From contig NZ_PGEM01000107.1 of assembly GCF_002934005.1 (NCBI RefSeq), forward strand, positions 1 to 37,233: a stretch of DNA of 37,233 nucleotides, in the 5' to 3' direction. The notes under the pieces are model-generated. The model was not told the origin of the DNA. It ran no database searches and worked only from the letters and a program-made list of their open reading frames with translations. Source of the DNA: Cuspidothrix issatschenkoi CHARLIE-1 (lineage in GTDB: Bacteria; Cyanobacteriota; Cyanobacteriia; Cyanobacteriales; Nostocaceae). Shown here in pieces: positions 32,413 through 37,233 of this stretch; position 1 is the stretch's first letter; the number at the start of each line of letters is the position of its first letter. The translations under genes were made by a program, and so were the position numbers.

Positions 32413-32982
32413 ATGTCACAAAACTCTGAAACACCATCATCTAACATCCTGGCCATAGCCCAACAATTTCGCCTCATCGGTTGGATTAGTTTATGGATTC
32501 AGTTAGTCTTAGGTGTCATATCTGGAATCATAGTCTTATTATTTGGTATTTTTAGTCAAAGACCAGGCAGTCCAGCCAACAATCCTGGAACAGGCTTTGG
32601 TGTATTTTTAGCAATTTGTGGCATACTTATCTTAGGCGCTGGTATTTATTTAGCCTATCGTTACACCAGAATCGGCAAACAACTAGAATCACCTAATCCC
32701 ACTAATCGCCCTCGCAAAGCCGAAACTGTGCAAGTATTACGCTTATCATTATGGGTAAATTTATCGGGAATATTAGTCACGTTATTAGGAGCGCAAGCAA
32801 TTGTTGGTACATTGGTAGCTAGGTCAATATCACCTCAAGCCGTAACTACCCAATTATTTGATCCAACACGAATTATTAGCGGTTTAGATATGCTCATAGT
32901 CCAAGCAAACACCAATACAGTATCAGCACACTTTGCAGGTTTGTTAGCATCTCTGTGGTTAATGAATCGTATTACTAAGTAA
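32413..32982 (+). CDS. DUF3611 family membrane protein
   Basis: A 189-residue protein with four predicted membrane helices: about 20-45 (LIGWISLWIQLVLGVISGII), 61-82 (FGVFLAICGILILGAGIYLA), 112-135 (LSLWVNLSGILVTLLGAQAI) and 168-184 (AHFAGLLASLWLMNR). The order and the segment YTRIGKQLESPNPTNRPRKA match the DUF3611 family, found in cyanobacteria and plastids. Function unknown; probably thylakoid or plasma membrane. Confidence 0.85.
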   Translation: MSQNSETPSSNILAIAQQFRLIGWISLWIQLVLGVISGIIVLLFGIFSQRPGSPANNPGTGFGVFLAICGILILGAGIYLAYRYTRIGKQLESPNPTNRPRKAETVQVLRLSLWVNLSGILVTLLGAQAIVGTLVARSISPQAVTTQLFDPTRIISGLDMLIVQANTNTVSAHFAGLLASLWLMNRITK

Positions 32983-33015
32983 TTAATAATTGATGTGGTT
33001 GTGGTATCCTAATCT

Positions 33016-33594
33016 TTAAAAAACAGGTAGTTCTAAAATAAATCCTGTTAAAACATCTTCTCCAGATAAAGTTGTTGGTAATGGTACTATTTCTACAGAT
33101 TGATTTTGACGATAAATTTCTACTTGTTGATTTTGAGGATCAATTAACCAACCTAAACGTAAACCACTATTCAGATATTCCTGCATTTTCTCCTGTAATT
33201 GACTTAAAGAATCAGTGCGAGAGCGTAATTCTATCACAAAATCGGGACAAATTTTAGGAAACTTTTCCTGTTCTTCAACACTTAAAGATTCCCAGCGTTC
33301 ATTGGCTATCCAAGCCACATCAGGAGAACGTTTACCACCATGAGGTAGAATAAAAACAGTGGAAGAACTAAATACTTTTCCTAACTTAGCTTGAAGATTC
33401 CATAACCAAACATAGCCATTAAAATCTGACTCTCTATTACCACTAATTGCACCAACTGGAGGCATAATTATTAATTCCCCTTTAGCAGTTTCTTCAAGTT
33501 TCCAATCTTCATTAATTTGACATAGTTGATAAAATTGATCATCACTTAATCCCACATTTTTGATATTTAAAACAACCGCTTCAGATGTCATCAT
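33016..33594 (-). CDS. Uma2-family (DUF820) PD-(D/E)XK nuclease-like protein
   Basis: A 192-residue member of the Uma2 family, very abundant in cyanobacteria. Visible: the N-terminal LEETAKGELIIMPPVGAISG, P91-D92-V-A-W, then CPDFVIELRSRTDSLSQLQE with Glu122, and MQEYLNSGLRLGWLIDPQNQ. The fold is that of restriction-type nucleases with Asp and Glu as likely metal ligands. Biological role unknown. Genes of this family multiply in Nostocales genomes alongside mobile DNA. Complete and intact here. Confidence 0.9.
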   Translation of the reverse strand: MMTSEAVVLNIKNVGLSDDQFYQLCQINEDWKLEETAKGELIIMPPVGAISGNRESDFNGYVWLWNLQAKLGKVFSSSTVFILPHGGKRSPDVAWIANERWESLSVEEQEKFPKICPDFVIELRSRTDSLSQLQEKMQEYLNSGLRLGWLIDPQNQQVEIYRQNQSVEIVPLPTTLSGEDVLTGFILELPVF

Positions 33595-33623
33595 TGCTGA
33601 TAATCTCCTTAAAGTTATATCAG

Positions 33624-33652
33624 ATCCCCGACTTCTTCAAGAAGTCGGGGAT
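33624..33652. repeat. Hairpin repeat ATCCCCGACTTCT
   Basis: A perfect 13-bp stem with a 3-base loop (TCA), nearly identical to 25074-25102. It stands just upstream of the Uma2 start codon. Confidence 0.8.
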
Positions 33653-33672
33653 ATTGTACTTATCCTAATTCT

Positions 33673-33819
33673 AGGACTTACGCAACTGGCATATTGGTAG
33701 GGTGTGGTTCGGCAAGCTCACCAACCACGTCAGATATCAAAAATTTGGTTATTTACATAATTTATGCTGTCTGATTCACCCTACAACAGATTTTTTGGTG
33801 TGACACCTGCGTAAGTCCT
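33673..33819. repeat. 147-bp MITE with AGGACTTACGCA ends
   Basis: AGGACTTACGCA at the left is mirrored by TGCGTAAGTCCT at the right, a perfect 12-bp inverted repeat apart from flanks. The interior (TAGGGTGTGGTTCGGCAAGC...) is non-coding. Longest copy of this terminal family in the window. Confidence 0.75.
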
Positions 33820-34013
33820 CAATTCCTAACATAGCATTGCTTTGAGGTAACATTGACTAGAGAAACAAAACCCAACACTTTATCAATTTAACCCCTTGAG
33901 GACTTTTTGAGGTTGCACTGACGCTTAACCCAACCTACAATTTTATGGTTTAGCAGGCTTTAGCATTGCTAAACCCTTACCATCAATGTACAAAAACTTA
34001 CCAAAACTAACAA

Positions 34014-35294
34014 ATGCTGGATATTAAACAAATTAGAGAAAACCCCCAACTGGTACAAGAGAAATTAAACAGCCGTAGCGGTAAATACGACATTCAACCT
34101 ATATTAGATTTAAGCCAGCAACAACGGGAATTAGAAGTAAAACGCAACGAACTCCAAGCCCGTAGTAATGAAATTGGCAAATTAGTGGGTCAAAAGGTAA
34201 AATCTGGTGTTAATCCCCAAGATGCGGAAATTCTCGCTTTAAAGGAAGAAGGAAACACCCTCAAAACCACATTAAGCGCATTAGAACCCCAGGAAAAAGA
34301 ATTAAAATCCCAAATTCAAGATTTACTGTTAGCACTTCCTAACCTTCCTAGTGATTCTACCCCCATTGGTCAAAGCGAAGATGATAACCCAGAGGTGAGA
34401 ACATGGGGAGATGAATATAAACCCAAAAACCAGAATATTTTACCTCATTGGGAAATCGGTGAAAAATTGGGAATTTTGAACTTTGAAAAAGCGGTAAAAA
34501 TTGCCCAAAGTCGGTTTGTCAGTCTTATAGGTGCGGGTGCGGCTTTAGAAAGAGCGTTAATTCAATTTATGCTTTCTAAACATATTGAAAATGGCTATAT
34601 AGAAGTTAGTCCACCGTTGTTAGTCAATACAGATTCTTTAACAGGTACAGGACAATTACCTAAATTTGCGGAAGAAAGTTTTAAATGTGCAGATGACGAA
34701 TTGTGGTTAATTCCTACTGCGGAAGTGCCGGTGACTAATTTGTATCGGGGGGATATTATTAACGCGGAAGAATTACCAATTTATCATACTGCATATACGC
34801 CATGTTTTCGTCGGGAAGCGGGAAGTTATGGCCGGGATATGCGGGGTTTAATTCGGTTACATCAATTCAACAAAGTGGAGTTGGTGAAGTTAGTAAAACC
34901 AGAAGATTCTTTTGAGGAATTAGAGAAGTTAGTAGGCAGTGCTGAGAGTATTTTACAGGCTTTAAAATTGCCTTATCGAGTGATTAATTTATGTACTGCT
35001 GATTTAGGTTTTTCGTCCACAAAAACCTATGATTTAGAGGTGTGGTTGCCGTCTTCTGGGAAGTATCGAGAGATTTCTAGTTGTTCTAATTGTGTGGATT
35101 TTCAAGCCAGAAGGGCGGATATTCGGTTTAAGGAAGCAGGTAAGAAAGGGACGCAGTTTGTACATACTTTGAATGGTTCTGGTTTGGCTGTGGGTAGAAC
35201 CATGGCCGCGATTTTGGAGAATTATCAGCAAGCTGATGGGACGATTAAAGTACCGGAGGTTTTGCAGGTTTATTTGGGTAGGGAGGTTTTATAG
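34014..35294 (+). CDS. serS: Seryl-tRNA synthetase
   Basis: A 426-residue class II aminoacyl-tRNA synthetase that charges tRNA-Ser and tRNA-Sec-type substrates with serine. The N-terminal antiparallel coiled coil (about 30-105) grips the long variable arm of tRNA-Ser. The catalytic core has motif 2 ([20 protein letters not shown], followed by QFNKVELV) and motif 3 ([19 protein letters not shown]). The serine site is T-A-E-V-P-V-T-N. Full length and intact. Monocistronic as far as seen; a set of toxin-antitoxin relics follows. Confidence 0.97.
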   Translation: MLDIKQIRENPQLVQEKLNSRSGKYDIQPILDLSQQQRELEVKRNELQARSNEIGKLVGQKVKSGVNPQDAEILALKEEGNTLKTTLSALEPQEKELKSQIQDLLLALPNLPSDSTPIGQSEDDNPEVRTWGDEYKPKNQNILPHWEIGEKLGILNFEKAVKIAQSRFVSLIGAGAALERALIQFMLSKHIENGYIEVSPPLLVNTDSLTGTGQLPKFAEESFKCADDELWLIPTAEVPVTNLYRGDIINAEELPIYHTAYTPCFRREAGSYGRDMRGLIRLHQFNKVELVKLVKPEDSFEELEKLVGSAESILQALKLPYRVINLCTADLGFSSTKTYDLEVWLPSSGKYREISSCSNCVDFQARRADIRFKEAGKKGTQFVHTLNGSGLAVGRTMAAILENYQQADGTIKVPEVLQVYLGREVL

Positions 35295-35338
35295 GATAGG
35301 GGTTTTTGACGACTAAAAACACGGATACATAAAGGGAT

Positions 35339-35367
35339 ATACAAATAAATTTAAAATTTTGTATAAT
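35339..35367 (+). promoter_or_regulatory. Possible promoter/operator of the interrupted YefM-YoeB module
   Basis: ATACAAA (35339-35345) and TTTGTAT (35358-35364) form an inverted repeat that overlaps TATAAT (35362-35367), about 43 bases before the antitoxin start. An operator over the -10 region fits toxin-antitoxin autorepression. Confidence 0.4.
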
Positions 35368-35409
35368 CCCTGCTCTTATTTATTATAATAATGTAATCTC
35401 AAAAAAAAG

Positions 35410-35822
35410 ATGATGATTTCAATTAATCAAGCACAACAGCAACTACAGGATTTAATTGATTCAGTCAATCAATCCCATCAACCTATTATTATTGCAGAAG
35501 AAAATAGTAACGCAGTCTTATTATCTGAAAGTGACTGGAAATCTATCCAAGAAACTCTATATTTAGGGTTTGCTGAAAAAGTGAGTGTATGTGAATATCC
35601 TCAATTTCTCATATCCGACAAGGAAAAATGCAACTGTTTTAAGACTCCATTTGCCAAAACCTTGCACTTGCTTGTTCTTAAAATCCGCGAAACCCCTATT
35701 AATAAACGGTTATAGCTTTATTCAGCAAGCCCTATTTACTTTCTATTCCAGGGATGGGAGAATCAATTAAAGAAGGATTAGCAACACCAATTACAGAATG
35801 TGATGGGGAATTAGAGTGGTAA
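35410..35822 (+). pseudogene. Phd/YefM antitoxin gene interrupted by a MITE
   Basis: The first 52 codons read ISINQAQQQLQDLIDSVNQS, then IIIAEENSNAVLLSESDWKS and IQETLYL, a textbook Phd/YefM N-terminus (DNA-binding part). After the MITE (35566-35732) and its target duplication the frame resumes as LSIPGMGESIKEGLATPITE then CDGELEW and TAA. This is the toxin-binding tail of the same family. Removing 173 bases (element plus one duplicated TATTTA) leaves exactly 80 codons. With the insertion, translation runs out in element sequence to give a chimera ending at 35715, which keeps the DNA-binding part but lacks the toxin-neutralising tail. Confidence 0.9.
35566..35732. mobile_element. 167-bp MITE inside the antitoxin gene
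   Basis: Ends GGGTTTGCTGAA and TTCAGCAAGCCC are inverted repeats with one mismatch in 12. It is flanked by a perfect 6-bp target duplication, TATTTA, at 35560-35565 and 35733-35738. It encodes no transposase, so it was moved by an enzyme supplied elsewhere. The clean duplication suggests a fairly recent insertion. Confidence 0.9.
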
Positions 35823-35935
35823 ATTGGAAATTAGTTTATACTAAACAAGCTCAAAAAGATGCTAAAAAATTAGCTGCAAGTAATCTGAAAGATAAAGCGC
35901 AAAGCGCAATTAATAAAAATGTAGATGAGTCTTAA
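35816..35935 (+). pseudogene. Truncated YoeB/Txe-type toxin
   Basis: Starting at GTG 35816 and overlapping the antitoxin stop by 7 bases, the frame reads VNWKLVYTKQAQKDAKKLAA then SNLKDKAQ, the conserved N-terminus of cyanobacterial Txe/YoeB mRNA interferases. After about 30 codons it runs into a dispersed repeat (from about 35905) and stops at 35933-35935. The catalytic C-terminal half (about 55 residues) is missing, so no toxin can be made. This explains why loss of the antitoxin is tolerated. Confidence 0.85.
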
Positions 35936-36065
35936 AAAACATCCTGTAAATCCTCAAATCCTGGACATCCTGATTCAGACAAAATGCAACTTTGTGAAAA
36001 TGTAGATAAATACTAAAAAACCATCCTGTAAATCCTTAAATTCTGAACATCCTGATATGGCTTGC
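35905..36065 (+). repeat. CATCCTG-type repeat, two tandem copies
   Basis: The first unit reads ATGTAGATGAGTCTTAAAAA followed by CATCCTGTAAATCCTCAAAT and CCTGGACATCCTGATTCAGA. A diverged second unit begins ATGTAGATAAATACTAAAAA at about 35998. The same unit occurs at 36553-36637, and parts at 16763-16803 and 16913-16980. The first unit forms the junction that truncates the YoeB toxin. Confidence 0.7.
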
Positions 36066-36140
36066 ACCACGCTACGCTATCGGACAATTTTTAGCTACAA
36101 TTAAACCACAAGCAACTAACATCAATTAGAGACAATAATC

Positions 36141-36368
36141 ATGAATACAGCTAAACTTAGCAGTGATGGTACTCAGCAAACAGTAATATTACCTCCAGAT
36201 TTTCAAATGACGGGTACAGAAGTTTATATCAAAAAAATTGGTAATGCCATTATTCTTTTTAATAAAGATAACCCTTGGCAAACTCTAATTGATAGTTTAG
36301 ATCAATTTTCTGATGATTTCATGACCACTAGAGATCAACTTCCTGTTGACACAAGAGAGGAATTTTAA
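36141..36368 (+). CDS. vapB: VapB-type antitoxin (AbrB/MazE fold)
   Basis: 75 residues. The N-terminal SSDGTQQTVILPPDFQMTGT EVYIKKIGNAIILF (in two parts) is a swapped-hairpin AbrB-type DNA-binding fold. The tail (PWQTLIDSLDQFSDDF) is the toxin-binding part. Intact, and directly followed by vapC with the stop TAA adjacent to the toxin ATG. Because the toxin is broken, this antitoxin is now an orphan; it could still repress its own promoter or cross-neutralise other VapC toxins, which is inference. Confidence 0.85.
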   Translation: MNTAKLSSDGTQQTVILPPDFQMTGTEVYIKKIGNAIILFNKDNPWQTLIDSLDQFSDDFMTTRDQLPVDTREEF

Positions 36369-36440
36369 ATGCAATATCTTCTCGATACCAACATCTGTAT
36401 TTATCTGATTAAATAAAAACCAGAAAAGAGTAATTTAATG
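36369..36440 (+). pseudogene. vapC: Broken VapC toxin (PIN domain)
   Basis: ATG 36369 starts MQYLLDTNICIYLIK, the standard VapC N-terminus with the first catalytic Asp in D-T-N. A TAA (36414-36416) then stands where a Gln or similar is expected, since the frame continues with K-P-E-K as in relatives. After a few more codons similarity ends. A reversed fragment of the CATCCTG repeat (GTCTGAATCAGGAT) follows at about 36474. So there is both a nonsense codon and loss of the remaining 100 or so residues. Confidence 0.82.
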
Positions 36441-36473
36441 AAATGTAACGCACCTTTTTCTATTAATATTTAA

Positions 36474-36637
36474 ATGTCTGAATCAGGATAACCACCGATT
36501 AAAGGATTAACACCGATTATATTTGGTTTTGATATTCTGGAAGATTTGAATTAGCGCAATTTATAAAAATATAGATAAGTCTTAAAAGACATCCTGTACA
36601 TCCTCAAATCCTGTACATCCTGATTCTGACAAAAAGT
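36474..36637. repeat. CATCCTG-type repeat fragments after vapC remnant
   Basis: A reversed arm at about 36474-36487 and a direct copy at 36553-36637 (ATATAGATAAGTCTTAAAAG, then CATCCTGTACATCCTCAAAT) border the segment where the rest of vapC should be. No gene between them. Confidence 0.6.
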
Positions 36638-36660
36638 GACAATCTATAATATAATTACAT

Positions 36661-36682
36661 TATAATCCTAGTATAATCCTAG
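36661..36682 (+). promoter_or_regulatory. Tandem TATAATCCTAG before the last antitoxin
   Basis: Two exact copies of TATAATCCTAG (36661-36671 and 36672-36682) stand side by side directly before the ribosome site AGAGG and ATG 36693. Each contains a -10-like TATAAT. They may be an operator or duplicated promoter element of this module. Confidence 0.45.
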
Positions 36683-36692
36683 AGGTAAAACT

Positions 36693-36902
36693 ATGACTAT
36701 TGAACAAGCAGTTTTAGAAAACTTCCGAGAATTACCAGCAGATAAACAACAAGAAGTTTTAGATTTTATTCAATCTCTAAAACATAAATTACCCACAAAA
36801 AAACGCCGTACCCCTCCTGATGCTATCGCTGGTAAAGGTAAAACATTGGGTGATATTGTTAGTCCTATTATCAATGAAGAAGAATGGGAATATCTCAAAT
36901 AA
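36693..36902 (+). CDS. VapB-like antitoxin (DUF2281-like)
   Basis: 69 residues. The N-terminal MTIEQAVLENFRELPADKQQ EVLDFIQSL (two helices with L-P-x-x-K-Q-Q-E-V-L-D-F) is the common cyanobacterial antitoxin pattern of the DUF2281 kind. Then a basic segment (KHKLPTKKRR) and a toxin-binding tail ending EEEWEYLK. It overlaps the PIN toxin start by 19 bases, so the two are translationally coupled. Intact. Confidence 0.82.
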   Translation: MTIEQAVLENFRELPADKQQEVLDFIQSLKHKLPTKKRRTPPDAIAGKGKTLGDIVSPIINEEEWEYLK

Positions 36903-37225
36903 TTATCCTTGATACTCATATCTGGTTCTGGTTTATTAATCAGGAATTTCAGAGATTTCCTACCCATTGGAGAGAAATAATTGAAACCTCAGAAGAAGTA
37001 GGAGTTTCCGCTATTTCCTGTTATGAAATAGCACTTGCACAACAACGAGGAAGAGTACAATTACCTTGTACCGCTAATCAATGGTTTCAGGAAGCATTAG
37101 AACCATCAGGTATTACATTATTTCCTGTAACTGTAGAAATTTCCTGTCGTGCTGTAAATTTATCTCCTATTCATAAAGATCCATTTGATCGTTTAATTAT
37201 TGCTACTACATTAGAGGATGTCTGA
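36884..37225 (+). CDS. VapC-family PIN toxin, with premature or odd stop at window end
   Basis: 113 residues from ATG 36884. PIN catalytic acids are visible: D10 (IILDTHIWFW), E48 (VSAISCYEIALAQ), D99 and D102 (HKDPFDRLIIATTLE). These toxins cut tRNA or other structured RNA. Relatives usually continue after ATTLE with two or three residues and K-L-A-S-V-D. Here D-V-TGA stands in that place and the next codons, AAA CTT, spell K-L in the same frame. This suggests a nonsense mutation removing the last 15-20 residues. The window ends 8 bases later, so the full tail cannot be judged. The core catalytic residues are present. Confidence 0.8.
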   Translation: MGISQIIILDTHIWFWFINQEFQRFPTHWREIIETSEEVGVSAISCYEIALAQQRGRVQLPCTANQWFQEALEPSGITLFPVTVEISCRAVNLSPIHKDPFDRLIIATTLEDV

Positions 37226-37233
37226 AAACTTTT

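Larger units (their letters stand above)
33595..34013. other. Intergenic region with two repeats before serS
   Basis: No gene. It holds the hairpin at 33624-33652 and the element at 33673-33819. From 33820 to 34013 I see only AT-rich sequence including short AACCCAACA-type motifs, the probable serS promoter area. Confidence 0.6.

Noticed and set aside
1-37233. CRISPR arrays, tRNA or rRNA genes, full insertion sequences
   Set aside because: I searched by eye and found no regularly spaced direct repeats, no tRNA-like cloverleaf and no intact transposase gene. A program such as tRNAscan-SE or a CRISPR finder could still reveal something I missed.

Overview
The window looks like a chromosome segment of a heterocyst-forming filamentous cyanobacterium (order Nostocales). 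Support: a HetP-family heterocyst-commitment gene with a HetR-type palindrome far upstream, an 8-vinyl reductase (BciB) of chlorophyll synthesis, a CCB2/CCB4-like cytochrome b6f assembly factor, cyanobacterial DUF3155 and DUF3611 proteins, about 13 HIP1 octamers (GCGATCGC), low GC, and many short inverted-repeat elements in the gaps. Genus cannot be fixed from this sequence alone.

Layout. 0-3 kb: an antitoxin followed by a stub of its PIN toxin, a CoiA-like nuclease, a HicB-like pseudogene, and bciB. 3-10.3 kb (minus strand): a peptide export locus made of an IS630-derived DNA-binding protein, a C39-peptidase ABC exporter with a cyclic-nucleotide-binding-like N-terminus, an HlyD adaptor, two related small double-glycine peptides, and a cytoplasmic parvulin-type isomerase. 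10.3-14.25 kb: mostly non-coding, containing hetP, its candidate HetR operator and an IS200/IS605-like remnant. 14.25-24.2 kb: a GH116 glycosidase with two repeat-derived in-frame insertions, hemE, pdxH, and an RND efflux pair. 24.2-33.6 kb: a kptA fragment, an aromatic amino acid permease, an AAA+ ATPase, a VirB10/TrbI-like secreted protein, a GAF-type histidine kinase, DUF3155, CCB2/4-like, DUF3611 and Uma2 genes. 34-37.2 kb: serS, then a series of toxin-antitoxin modules, most of them broken.

How the genes work together. The export locus is the strongest candidate for a little-described system. Two cysteine-free precursors share a leader pattern, a Leu-Gly-Gly processing site and a core motif. 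They lie downstream of an exporter whose peptidase triad (Cys204, His277, Asp293) is intact. No RiPP-modifying enzyme is present, but a PpiC protein without a signal peptide is. HetP lies about 1.4 kb upstream on the same strand. In Anabaena PCC 7120 hetP is a neighbour of hetC, another exporter of this general type, so the association may be meaningful; that link is inference.

The second theme is genome erosion by small mobile repeats. A 167-bp MITE with a 6-bp target duplication sits inside a Phd/YefM antitoxin gene, and removing it on paper restores an 80-codon frame exactly. Other repeat families border truncated YoeB, VapC and KptA genes, sit inside the RND transcription unit, and have been absorbed into the GH116 reading frame.
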